Assembly (NCBI GenBank): GCA_002239065.1
Contig: MPNO01000006.1
Coordinates: 1 to 64,000, forward strand
DNA from: Defluviicoccus sp. bin129
Lineage (GTDB): Bacteria > Pseudomonadota > Alphaproteobacteria > MPNO01
Length of the DNA: 64,000 nucleotides
Reading direction: 5' to 3'
Part shown: piece by piece, positions 9,307 to 17,632 of the stretch
Layout: the number at the start of each line of letters is the position of its first letter
Position numbering within the stretch: position 1 is the first letter of the stretch
Position numbers and translations under genes: made by a program
The notes under the pieces: model-generated
What the model saw: the letters and a program-made list of their open reading frames with translations, nothing else
Database searches by the model: none
What the model was told of the DNA's origin: nothing

Positions 9307-10365
9307 ATGACGTCGCATGTGCTGGGCGGGGCGTTCGTTCCCCATGCGCCGCAGTTCTTCACCATGCCGGAGACCGAGGACCCCGACACGGTGGCGCGGG
9401 TGCGCGCGGTCGCCGGGCGGATCGGCGAGGCGCTGGCGGCGCTCGAACCCGATGTCTGGATCGTCATCGCCAACGACCACGTCAACCAGTTCTTCCTCCA
9501 CTGCACGCCGGCCTTCGCGCTGCATACCGGCGCCGAGGTCCGGGGCTCCTTCGCCGGGCGCGAGTTCCGCCACGAGGTGGCGAGCGCCACCGCGCACGGG
9601 GTGATCCGCCACCTCCAGTCCGAGGGGTTCGACCCCGCCTTCACCTCGACCGCCGAGATCGACTACGCCTTCGGCATCCCGCTCGCCCATCTCGGTGTCG
9701 ACGCGCCGATCGTGCCGCTCTACGTCAACGCCTATGTGCCGCCGCAGCCCTCGATGGAGCGCTGCTACGCCTTCGGCCAGGCGCTGGCCCGGGCGCTGGC
9801 GGCGATCGACGTGCGCGCGGTGGTGATCGCGAGCGGCGGGATGTCGCATTTCCCGGGCACCGAGCGCTATTCCGAGCCCGACCTCGAATTCGACAAGGCG
9901 CTGCTGGAGCCGCTCGGCCGCGGCCAGCTCCGCGCGCTGCTCTCCTTCGACGAGCGGCGGCTCGACGCGACCGGCAATGTCGAGCTGCGCTGCTGGGCGA
10001 TCGGCGCGGGCGCGATCGGCGAACGGGTGCCCGACGTGGTCCAACTCGACCCGAGCTGGCACCACATCTACGGCTCGCTCGGCTGGTTCGCCCCCCGGGC
10101 CGAACCCGCCGGCGCGCCGCACTACCCGCCGGTCCACGCCGAACGCGTCGCGCTCACCCGCATCCTGCACCTGCTGTCGAACAGCGCGAGCGAGCGGGCG
10201 CGCTATGTCGGCGACCCCGTCGGCTACGCCGCGGCGGCGGGGCTCGGCGCCGACGAGACCGAGGCGCTGGCGGCGCTCGACATGGAGCGCATGCGCGCGC
10301 TCGGCGTCCACCCCATGGTGCCCTTCCTCGCGAGGCTGCAGATCGACCACGAGCGGGCCGGGTAG
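9307..10365 (+). CDS. Class III extradiol ring-cleavage dioxygenase, LigB domain fused to LigA-like domain
   Basis: Residues 1 to about 275 form a LigB-type domain: GGAFVPHAPQFF (His13), VIANDHVNQFF (His58), a SGGMSHFPGTERY segment and a downstream Glu in TGNVELRCWAIGAG, together the expected Fe(II) ligands and second-sphere histidines. The last ~70 residues (ALTRILHLLSN ... LGVHPMVPFLARLQI) resemble LigA, the separate alpha subunit of protocatechuate 4,5-dioxygenase, so this 352-aa protein is a single-chain fusion of the gallate-dioxygenase kind but shorter. It is the only ring-cleaving enzyme next to the lower-pathway genes and probably supplies their substrate. The exact ring (aminophenol, catechol, protocatechuate or gallate type) cannot be told. 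Confidence 0.85.
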   Translation: MTSHVLGGAFVPHAPQFFTMPETEDPDTVARVRAVAGRIGEALAALEPDVWIVIANDHVNQFFLHCTPAFALHTGAEVRGSFAGREFRHEVASATAHGVIRHLQSEGFDPAFTSTAEIDYAFGIPLAHLGVDAPIVPLYVNAYVPPQPSMERCYAFGQALARALAAIDVRAVVIASGGMSHFPGTERYSEPDLEFDKALLEPLGRGQLRALLSFDERRLDATGNVELRCWAIGAGAIGERVPDVVQLDPSWHHIYGSLGWFAPRAEPAGAPHYPPVHAERVALTRILHLLSNSASERARYVGDPVGYAAAAGLGADETEALAALDMERMRALGVHPMVPFLARLQIDHERAG

Positions 10366-10436
10366 GGTCCGGGTCGCGGGGGTCGATGGCTTGCGCCGGC
10401 GGGTCGCACGGATGGCCGGAGGGACGGGCCGGGGCG

Positions 10437-11300
10437 ATGGCTGACCCCGCCGCTCCGGACGCGCTGGAGACGCCGTCGGGCAAGGGATCGCGCGACGAGA
10501 ATTTTCCGGTCGGCTCGTGGCTCCTGCCGGCCCGGCTGCGCCCGCATGTCGCGGCCTATTACGCGATCGCCAGGACCACCGACGACATCGCCGACAACCC
10601 CGGCCTGGCGCCCGCCGAAAAGCTGCGCCGGCTGGATGTCTTCGCCGCCGCGGTCGCCGGGGAGAGCGCCGGCGGGCCGGTCCCGGCGAGCGCGGCGCGG
10701 ATGCGCGACAGCCTCGCGGCCACCGGGCTCGGGCCGCGCCACGTGCTCGACATCATCGCCGCCTTCAGGCAGGACGCGACCAGGCGGCGCTACGCCTCCT
10801 GGGACGACCTGATGGGGTATTGCAACCTGTCGGCCGCCCCGGTCGGGCGCTACGTGCTCGACCTGCACGGCGAGGACCGCGCGACCTGGGCGGTCTCGGA
10901 CCCGCTCTGCAACGCGCTCCAGGTGCTCAACCACTTGCAGGACTGCCGGGACGACTACCGCGCGCTCGACCGGGTCTATCTGCCCGAACCCTGGCTGGCG
11001 GCGGCGGGGACCGGCGTCGAGGCGCTCGCCGCGGAGCGCTCCGGCCCGGCGCTGCGCGCGGTGATCGACCGCATGCTGGACGGCGTCGACGCGCTCATGG
11101 CGCGCGCCCGCCTGCTGCCCGGCGCGGTGAAGAGCCGCCGGCTGGCGATGGAGACCGCAATCATCGTCCGCCTCGCCGACCGGCTGGCCGCGCTGCTGCG
11201 CGACGGCGACCCGCTGGCCCGCCGGGTCGCGCTGTCCCGCCGGGACTTCGCCCGCGCCGGCCTCTCGGGCGCGATCGGCGGCCTGCTGCTGAGGCGTTAG
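10437..11300 (+). CDS. hpnC: HpnC, squalene/hydroxysqualene synthase of hopanoid biosynthesis
   Basis: This 287-aa trans-isoprenyl diphosphate synthase-like protein carries ENFPVGSWLLPARLRPHVAA near its start and the two Asp-rich Mg2+ sites: ARTTDDIADNPG and NHLQDCRDDYRALDRVYLP. The ENFPVGSWLLP motif is typical of HpnC, which acts after HpnD in the HpnCDE route to squalene. An in-frame ATG at 10386 would add a poorly conserved 17-residue extension, so I prefer 10437. The dioxygenase stop is about 70 nt upstream, so operon membership is uncertain. The gene converges on the HpnM-like gene with a 4-bp overlap. No hpnD, hpnE or squalene-hopene cyclase is in the window. Confidence 0.88.
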   Translation: MADPAAPDALETPSGKGSRDENFPVGSWLLPARLRPHVAAYYAIARTTDDIADNPGLAPAEKLRRLDVFAAAVAGESAGGPVPASAARMRDSLAATGLGPRHVLDIIAAFRQDATRRRYASWDDLMGYCNLSAAPVGRYVLDLHGEDRATWAVSDPLCNALQVLNHLQDCRDDYRALDRVYLPEPWLAAAGTGVEALAAERSGPALRAVIDRMLDGVDALMARARLLPGAVKSRRLAMETAIIVRLADRLAALLRDGDPLARRVALSRRDFARAGLSGAIGGLLLRR

Positions 11301-11947
11301 GACCTGTTTCCCGCCTCCGCCGCCAGCGCGGCGGTGGTCTCCCGGATCCGCCCGACCAGCGCGTCCACGCCCTCCCGGCGCAGAATACCGGCGTACTCGG
11401 ACCGCTTGGTCGCCACCTCGCTGATCGCGCCCCTGAGGTAGACGTCGACCGCGTGCCAGCCGTCGCGCAGGCGGCGCAGCACGTAGTTGAGCCTGGTCGG
11501 CGCCTTGCCCGGCGACACCAGCTCGGTCTTGACCAGCACGGTCTTGGGGCGCAGCTCGGTGCTGCCCAGGGTCCGGAAGCTCTGGCCGGACCAGCCGTCG
11601 AAGCGATGCGCGTAGGTCGCCGCGACGAGGCCGGAGAAGGCGTCGACAAAGCTGTTCTTCTGGGGCCCGGAGAACCCCTTCCACTGGCGCCGCCCGGCCA
11701 CCAGCCGGCTCATCAGCCGGAGATGGAAGGTCTTGCCGATGGCCGGCGCGAGCAGCCGGTGCCGCCCGGCATAGCCCAGCGAGCGGGCGTTCTTCATCGC
11801 CCCGAGCAGGGTGGCGTGGAACGCCTCGACGATCCTGACCGGGTCGGAGCGGTCGGCCGCGGCCGGGGCGGCGAGCATGGCTGCAAGCACGCCCGGGACC
11901 AGGACCCGGGCGAAGGAGCGGATCGCGCGGCTCAATCGCGCCTCCAT
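11297..11947 (-). CDS. HpnM/MlaC-family periplasmic lipid-transport protein
   Basis: This 216-aa protein has an N-terminal signal peptide (RVLVPGVLAAMLAAPAAAD) and the MlaC/Ttg2D pattern: VEAFHATLLGAMKNARSLGY, LAPAIGKTFHLRLMSRL, FVDAFSGLVAATYAHRF, VLVKTELVSPGKAPTRLNYV and RDGWHAVDVYLRGAISEVA. Such proteins bind phospholipid (or hopanoid) tails in the periplasm. The hopanoid-linked paralogue HpnM is commonly found next to hpn genes, which fits its position between hpnC and hpnH. It is on the opposite strand from both. I infer the HpnM assignment from context; the fold itself is clear. Confidence 0.85.
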   Translation of the reverse strand: MEARLSRAIRSFARVLVPGVLAAMLAAPAAADRSDPVRIVEAFHATLLGAMKNARSLGYAGRHRLLAPAIGKTFHLRLMSRLVAGRRQWKGFSGPQKNSFVDAFSGLVAATYAHRFDGWSGQSFRTLGSTELRPKTVLVKTELVSPGKAPTRLNYVLRRLRDGWHAVDVYLRGAISEVATKRSEYAGILRREGVDALVGRIRETTAALAAEAGNRS

Positions 11948-12041
11948 TGGTGGAGCCTCATCCTAGCCCGGGCGGGCGGCCATGGACACCGCGCGCGCAA
12001 CGCAGGATAATCGCCGCCGGCCCCGTCGACGAGAGTACCGC

Positions 12042-13181
12042 ATGGGCGTTGCCCTCTCCCAACAGCTCCGCATCGGCGCCTATATCCTGAAGCAGCGGCT
12101 GGCGGGCGTCCGGCGCTACCCGCTGGTCCTGATGCTGGAGCCGCTGTTCCGCTGCAACCTCGCCTGCGCCGGCTGCGGCAAGATCGACTACCCCGATTCG
12201 ATCCTCGACCGGCGGATGAGCGTCGCCGAGGCGGTCGGCGCGGTCGAGGAATGCGGCGCCCCGGTGGTCTCGATCGCCGGCGGCGAGCCGCTGATCCACC
12301 GCGAGATCGACCGCATCGTGGACGCCATCGTGGCGCGCCGGCGCTATGTCTATCTGTGCACCAACGCGCTGCTTCTGGAGAAGAAGCTCGACCTGTTCGA
12401 GCCGGGACCGTTCTTCTCCTTTTCCATCCACCTCGACGGTCCCCGCGCGGTGCACGACCGCTCGGTGTGCCGCGCGGGCGTCCACGACGTCGCGGTCGCG
12501 GCGATCGGCGCGGCCAGGGCGCGGGGGTTCCGGGTCTCGGTCAACTGCACGCTGTTCGACGGAATGGGGTCCGGCGAGGTCGCGGATTTCTTCGACAGCG
12601 TGGCCACGCTCGGGGTCGACGGCATCACGGTCTCGCCGGGCTACGCCTATGAGCGCGCGCCGGACCAGCAGCACTTCCTCAACCGGCGGAAGACCAAGGC
12701 GCTGTTCCGCGCCGTCTTCGCCCGCGGGCGCGGGCGCCGATGGCCGCTCAACCACTCGGCGCTCTATCTCGAATTCCTGGCCGGCAACCGGACCTATCGC
12801 TGCACGCCCTGGGGCAACCCGACGCGCAACGTGTTCGGCTGGCAGCGCCCCTGCTATCTGCTCGGCGAGGGCTACGCGCCGAGCTTCCGGGCGCTGATGG
12901 AGGAGACCGACTGGGACTCGTACGGCACCGGCAATTACGAGAAATGCGCCGACTGCATGGCCCATTGCGGCTACGAGGCGACGGCGGTCGAAGACCTCGC
13001 CGCGCATCCCTGGAAGGCGCTCCCGGCGGCCCTGTTCGGCGTCCGCACCGAGGGCAAGATGGCACCGGAGATCCCGCTCGCCGGCGCGCGGCCGGCCGAG
13101 TACGTGTCCGCCGGGCTGGTCGGGGAGCGCAGCCGGGGTCAGTCCCCCACCGGCTCGAGCGCGAACCCCTCGGGGCAGTAG
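12042..13181 (+). CDS. hpnH: HpnH, radical-SAM adenosyl-hopene transferase
   Basis: This 379-aa radical SAM enzyme has the cluster motif FRCNLACAGCGK (Cys38, Cys42, Cys45), the SIAGGEPL SAM-binding glycines, YVYLCTNALLLEKKL and a C-terminal cysteine-rich region (NYEKCADCMAHCGYEATA). MGVALSQQLRIGAYILKQRL is the usual HpnH start, so 12042 is chosen over an upstream in-frame ATG at 11982. HpnH joins a 5'-deoxyadenosyl group to diploptene, the first step of extended (C35) hopanoids. The last ~20 residues look unconserved and overlap the convergent lipoprotein gene by 43 bp. Confidence 0.93.
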   Translation: MGVALSQQLRIGAYILKQRLAGVRRYPLVLMLEPLFRCNLACAGCGKIDYPDSILDRRMSVAEAVGAVEECGAPVVSIAGGEPLIHREIDRIVDAIVARRRYVYLCTNALLLEKKLDLFEPGPFFSFSIHLDGPRAVHDRSVCRAGVHDVAVAAIGAARARGFRVSVNCTLFDGMGSGEVADFFDSVATLGVDGITVSPGYAYERAPDQQHFLNRRKTKALFRAVFARGRGRRWPLNHSALYLEFLAGNRTYRCTPWGNPTRNVFGWQRPCYLLGEGYAPSFRALMEETDWDSYGTGNYEKCADCMAHCGYEATAVEDLAAHPWKALPAALFGVRTEGKMAPEIPLAGARPAEYVSAGLVGERSRGQSPTGSSANPSGQ

Positions 13182-13399
13182 GCGTCGCCGTCGGCGCGCC
13201 ACAGCGGCCCGGTCCCGCGCCGCGCGGCGAAGGGCGATGTCGCCGCCGCGACACAGACGCAGTCCCTGGTCTGGCAGGCGAGCGCAAGCGCGGGCGCCTC
13301 GCTGGCCGGGCCGGCCCCGCCGCAGCCGCCGAGCGCGAGGACCAGCGCAAGCACCGACGCGGCCGCGACCGGCAGGGCGAGTGCGCGCCGCGATGTCAT
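13139..13399 (-). CDS. Small predicted lipoprotein
   Basis: This 86-aa protein has a hydrophobic signal followed by the lipobox LALGGCGG (acylated Cys about residue 26). The mature part is short with three further cysteines (ACQTRDCVCVAAA) and YCPEGFALEPVGD. It resembles no family I know. Its ATG overlaps the stop of the upstream binding-protein gene (ATGA at 13396-13399), which supports it being a translated third member of that leftward operon. It overlaps the 3' end of hpnH on the other strand. Confidence 0.6.
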   Translation of the reverse strand: MTSRRALALPVAAASVLALVLALGGCGGAGPASEAPALALACQTRDCVCVAAATSPFAARRGTGPLWRADGDAYCPEGFALEPVGD

Positions 13400-14379
13400 C
13401 GCCGCATCCCGATACCGTGGCCCTTGTTGACGAAACCGAGGTCGAAGGCGGCCATGTGGTCCATCTCCCGAGGGTACACCCCGGCGCGGACCATCGCATC
13501 GAAGAACGCGCGCAGCCGGTCTTCGGTCATCGCGCCGATGCCGAGCGTCAGCGCATCGCCCGATTCGACGATGCCGTGCTCCTTCATGCTGGCGATCCCG
13601 TAGCCGATCAGCGCCTTTGGCATCTCAGGATTGGTCTTTTTTATCAAAAGATTACCTGGGGTCGGGTCGCCGTGGAGATAGCTGTACCAGCCCTCGATGG
13701 AGGCGTTGAGAAAGCGCTGCACCACGGACGGCCGCTTCTCCGCGAGCTCCTTCGACACCGTCACCAGGGTGGAGTAGGCGGGCCAGCCGGTATCGGCGAT
13801 CAGGAAAACCTTTGGCCTGACCCCTTCCCTCAGCGCCATGAAGGGCTCCGAGGTGACATAGCCCTGCTGGATCGCGTCCGGGTTCACCAGGAACGGCGCG
13901 ATGTTGAAGGTGTAGCGCCGGATCTGGCTCTCGTCGAAGCCGAAGCGCAGCTCGAAATAGCGCCACCAGGTGTCGCGCGCATCGGCCGAGATCATGATCG
14001 GCCGGCCCTTCATCTCGGGGATCGCGCGGATCGGCGAGCCGGGATGGGTCAGCAGCACCTGCGGGTCCTTCTGGAAGAACGCCGCCACGGTGACCATCGG
14101 GATGTTGTGCTTCAGGAAGTTGAGCGCCTCGGCGTTGTTGCTGATCATCGCCGCATCGAGCACGCCCGCGGCGAGCAGCTGGTTCTGGTTCACCTGCGGC
14201 CCGCCCTCGCGGATCGTCACCTCCAGCCCGTAGCGCACATAGCGGCCCTCGGCCAGCGCCTGGTAGAACCCGCCATGCTCGGCCTCGGCCCTCCAGTTGG
14301 TGCCGAAGACGAATTTGTCCGCCGCCCCGGCCGGCAAAGCGAGCCAGAGGGCGGCGAGAAAGGCGATCGTCCGCGTCAT
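13396..14379 (-). CDS. NMT1/THI5-like periplasmic substrate-binding protein (no transporter partners seen)
   Basis: This 327-aa protein begins with a cleavable signal peptide (IAFLAALWLALPAGAADK), then FGTNWRAEAEHGGFYQALAEGRY, GLEVTIREGGPQVNQNQLLA, GAAMISNN-type segments and a C-terminal GYGIASMKEHGIVESGDA. This is the NMT1/SsuA-like fold that delivers thiamine precursors, nitrate-like ions or aromatic compounds to ABC permeases. No permease or ATPase gene is adjacent. The gene lies 9 nt after the flavin monooxygenase and overlaps the lipoprotein gene, so it is part of a three-gene unit. The ligand is unknown and could be the monooxygenase substrate. Confidence 0.85.
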   Translation of the reverse strand: MTRTIAFLAALWLALPAGAADKFVFGTNWRAEAEHGGFYQALAEGRYVRYGLEVTIREGGPQVNQNQLLAAGVLDAAMISNNAEALNFLKHNIPMVTVAAFFQKDPQVLLTHPGSPIRAIPEMKGRPIMISADARDTWWRYFELRFGFDESQIRRYTFNIAPFLVNPDAIQQGYVTSEPFMALREGVRPKVFLIADTGWPAYSTLVTVSKELAEKRPSVVQRFLNASIEGWYSYLHGDPTPGNLLIKKTNPEMPKALIGYGIASMKEHGIVESGDALTLGIGAMTEDRLRAFFDAMVRAGVYPREMDHMAAFDLGFVNKGHGIGMRR

Positions 14380-14388
14380 CGGGCCATC

Positions 14389-15567
14389 TCAGAGCCGCGG
14401 GTCGACCGAGGGCAGGCCGAAGCGGATGCGCCCGGCATTGGTCGCCTGCATGTCCCAGGCCTGGGTGATCTGCTGCCCCACCGCGTGCACGTCGCGCCAG
14501 GCGCGCATGAACGGGTTGGCCGCATCCAGCCCGCGCGCGCCGAGCAGCGGGTAGAGGCGTTCGACGGCGCGGATCGAGAGCTGGGTCGCATAGGCGTTGT
14601 TGAGCCGCCAGCGGGCGCGCTGTTCGAGCTCCGGGTGGATGTCGCGCTCGGCGAACTCGTTGGCCTCGACGCTGACCTGGAGGAGCAGCGCGAGCGCCGC
14701 GTCGATCTCGGCATTGGCCTCGGCGACGCGGGCCTGGGCGGTCGGCAGCTCGGCGAGCTTGACCCCGACCACGCCCACCCGGTCGCGGAACTCGTTCTCG
14801 ACATAGTCGAGCGCGCCGCGCGCGATGCCGACCGCGGGGGCGGGGAAGATCTGGGTGCCGGACGACCAGATGGAGATCTGGTAGAGCGGCGCCGCGTTGA
14901 TGTGCCGGCTGAGCCCCTTGCCGCCGGACAGCACGCCGGCGGCGACGGTCCGGTAGTTCGGCACGAACACCTCTTTCAGCCGCACCGACTTGCTGCCGGT
15001 CGCCAGCAGCCCGGTCGCGTTCCAGTCGTCGACGATCTCGAACGAGCCCTTCGGCACCAGCGCGAAGCGGGGCTCGGGCGGGCCGTCCTCGCGCGGCACG
15101 AAGACCTGGAGATGGAGATAGTCGGCGAAGTCGACGCCGCTGGAAAAGCTCCACATCCCGTCGAGCAGCACGCCGTCGTCGACCGGCGTGGCCGTCGCGC
15201 CGGTGACCGAGAGGCCGGACGCGATCAGGGCTTCCGGGTTGTCGCCCCAGACGTCGTCCTGCGCCTCGACGCAGTTCATCGACAGCACCAGGCTGTGGGC
15301 GACCAGGTTGGTGAACACCCAGGCGCTCGACCCGCAGCCGCGGCCGAGCTGGACGGCGATGTCGATGATCGTCCGGTTCTCGCATTCCAGCCCGCCATAG
15401 CGCCGGGGCTGGAAGATCCGGTAGAACCCGGCGTCGAGGAAATCCCGGTGCGTCGCATCGGGCATCCGGCGCAGCGCGTCCGCCTCCTTCTGGCGATCCA
15501 GCAGCACCGGCACCATCGCCGCCGCCTTCCCGGTCAGCGACTCGCGCAGGCTTCCATCCGCGGCCAT
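14389..15567 (-). CDS. Acyl-CoA-dehydrogenase-fold flavin monooxygenase (HsaA/HpaH/DszC-like)
   Basis: This 392-aa protein has the acyl-CoA dehydrogenase fold of two-component flavin-dependent hydroxylases: FRIFQPRRYGGLE-type N-terminus (GFYRIFQPRRYGGLECE), GRGCGSSAWVFTNLVAHS near residue 75, LLDGMWSFSSGVDFADYLHL, DDWNATGLLATGSKSVRLKEV and a C-terminal LLGARGLDAANPFMRAWRDV. It lacks the catalytic glutamate context of true dehydrogenases. Such enzymes use reduced FMN/FAD from a separate reductase to hydroxylate phenols or oxidise sulfur/nitrogen heterocycles. No reductase is adjacent. It heads the unit with the binding protein, so it may act on an imported aromatic compound. Confidence 0.82.
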   Translation of the reverse strand: MAADGSLRESLTGKAAAMVPVLLDRQKEADALRRMPDATHRDFLDAGFYRIFQPRRYGGLECENRTIIDIAVQLGRGCGSSAWVFTNLVAHSLVLSMNCVEAQDDVWGDNPEALIASGLSVTGATATPVDDGVLLDGMWSFSSGVDFADYLHLQVFVPREDGPPEPRFALVPKGSFEIVDDWNATGLLATGSKSVRLKEVFVPNYRTVAAGVLSGGKGLSRHINAAPLYQISIWSSGTQIFPAPAVGIARGALDYVENEFRDRVGVVGVKLAELPTAQARVAEANAEIDAALALLLQVSVEANEFAERDIHPELEQRARWRLNNAYATQLSIRAVERLYPLLGARGLDAANPFMRAWRDVHAVGQQITQAWDMQATNAGRIRFGLPSVDPRL

Positions 15568-15602
15568 CGGGTTTTCTCCGCTAGTGTCCGGGTTGCGAAG
15601 TC

Positions 15603-15750
15603 GTCATTTCGACCGGAGCCGTGCGCGGCACGGCGGAGTGGAGAAACCTCGTCCCCATGGGCAGGGAGGTTTCTCCACTTCGCGCCTTCGGCGCTCCGGT
15701 CGAAATGACGAGGTGGGCCGCCGTGCCGCGCACGGCTCCGGTCGAAATGA
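15603..15750 (+). repeat. Palindromic repeat island 4 (one forward, two reverse units)
   Basis: Lies between the flavin monooxygenase start and the UbiD-like gene end. One forward unit (core CCGTGCGCGGCACGG) meets two reverse units (cores GCGCCTTCGGCGC and CCGTGCCGCGCACGG) across CCATGGGCAGGGAGG. No gene is seen here. Confidence 0.9.
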
Positions 15751-15771
15751 GGACGCGGCAGGAACGCGGCA

Positions 15772-17525
15772 CTAGCCGTCCCCCTCCACGTCGCGCACCG
15801 AGGTCTCGGGCACCAGCCCGGGGCGCTGGCGTTGCAGGGTGCGCCGTCCGTTCTCCAGATAATGCCCGTCCGCCGCGCGGCGCGCCGCCTGCTCCCAGCC
15901 CTCCGACCAGTCGCCGAGCGAATAGCCGTGCCACGGCGATTCGGGCTTGAGCTTCGGCAGGCCGAGCCGGTCCCACAGCGCCTTCGCGCCCTCCATGTAG
16001 TCGCGCCCCGGCAGCGCGAGCGGCGGCATCGGCGACTTCATCGTGGCGTCGATCAGCAGCGTCGAATCCTCCTCGCCGGCGTGCTCGCGCTTGGGCCCGT
16101 GGCCCTGGCCGCGATGCGGCAGCGTCACCACGTCCTCGACCGGGTTGTGGCGATAGGCCATCGCCCACAGCAGCGCGTCCGCGTTGTCGGGGTCGATGTC
16201 GTCGTTGACCGCGATGCAGATCTTGCTGCAATCGCCCTTGAAGCTGGCCGCGCCGTAGAGCGCGCGCCACACCTCGGTGCGCGGCGCGCCGCGCTCCAGG
16301 GTGACGATGGTCACCCTGAGCAGCCCGGTCAGCTTCTCGTGCAGCGCGACCCCGGTGACCGCCTTGACGCCGAGCGCATCGCGCAGATGGCCGAGGAACA
16401 GCGGCTCGTAGGCGACCCGCTTGATGACGCTCGATTCGGACGGAGCGACCTGGCTGATATAGGACGGGATGACCGGGCTCGCCTTGCGGGTGATCGCGGT
16501 GACCCGCATCGGCATGTTGAACTCTTCGAGCGCGACATGGCCGTGGCTCTCGCCGAACGGCCCCTCGGGCTCCAGCATGCCGGTGTCGATCTCGCCCTCG
16601 ATCACCAGCTCGGCCTCGGCCGGGACCAGAAGATCCACCGTCTTGGCGCGCACCACGTTGATCGGCTCCCCCGCCCCCCCCCCCCGGCCCCCGGCTTCGC
16701 GGTCTCGATCCCCCCCTCGATCCCCGGCGCGGCCGCGGCGGGGACCAGAAGATCCCCCGTCTTGGCGCGCACCACGTTGATCGGCTCGCCGGCGAGCCCG
16801 CCGGCGATATCGAACTCGTCCACGTCGATGGCGAGCTTCTGCGGCCCCATGAAGGCGACAAATGGCGGGCAGCCCAGCACGATGGCGCAAGGCAGCGTCT
16901 CGCCCTTCGCCTTGTGCTTCTTCCAGTGGACGTAGCCGCCGGCGCCGCCCACCCGGGTCGCCATGCGGACCACCAGCCGGTCAGGCGCCTTGAGCGCGGC
17001 GCGGTAGGTCCCCATGTTCTGCACGCCGGTCTCGGGATCGCGGGTGATCACGTTGGTCGCCGCCAGGGTCGGCGCGCTGTCGAAGCCGGGGGTGGAGATC
17101 GGGATCGGCAGGGCGTCGAGCCCGTTGCCCTCGCCCTTGAGGTCGTCGCCCGCGACCACCACCTCCTGGCAGGGCGCCGCGTTGACCCGGCGCGGCGGCA
17201 CGGGCCGGGCGATGGCGCGGTCCCAGCGCGCCGGGATGTCGGCGATCGCGGCCCGCATGCCGATGCCGTAGACCGCCCGGTTGGCGGCCAGCGCGCCGAT
17301 CACCACGGGAATGTCGTAGCGCCGCTCCAGGCTGTCGGTGACGTTGCGGAACAGGAAGGCGCGGCGCTCTTCCTCGTCCAGCCCGCCGCGGAACTGCCAG
17401 CGGACCAGCGGCACCATCTCGGTGTCCTTGTTGACCGGCTCGTCGACGGTCAGCAGCAGCCCGGCCGCATCCAGCGCGTCCAGATGGTCCTGCAAGTCGG
17501 CATAGCCACGGTTCGCGCCCGCCAT
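15772..17525 (-). CDS. UbiD-family (de)carboxylase, frame broken by a 119-bp degenerate duplication
   Basis: Starting at the ATG at 17525 (MAGANRGYADLQDHLDALDA), the protein has the UbiD order: prFMN/metal-site region INVVRAKTVDLLVPAEAE, GPFGESHGHVALEEFNMP with catalytic Arg/Glu context, VIKRVAYEPLFLGHLRDALG and IDPDNADALLWAMAYRHNP. UbiD enzymes reversibly decarboxylate aromatic or unsaturated acids using prenylated FMN. As written, the frame breaks near 16670: a ~50-bp block (16621-16668) recurs at 16740-16787 with poly-C inserts. Deleting the 119-bp period would give about 544 aa, near the usual length. No ubiX is adjacent. I infer an assembly error, not a dead gene. Confidence 0.8.
16585..16787 (-). 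repeat. 119-bp-period degenerate duplication with C/G homopolymers inside the UbiD-like gene
   Basis: Two copies of GGGACCAGAAGATC(C/A)CCG...GTTGATCGGCTC begin at 16622 and 16741. The copy at 16702-16787 has several substitutions to C. A run of twelve C lies at about 16674-16685. The period is not a multiple of three, which explains the break in the coding frame. Confidence 0.78.
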
Positions 17526-17632
17526 CGGCACTCCTCCCCTCACAGCGGCGGACCGCGCCGCGCCGGCATGATGCCACCGCGCGCGGGGCGGGCCAATGCC
17601 GGGGGCGGGTTTCGATACGCGCCCCACCCCTC

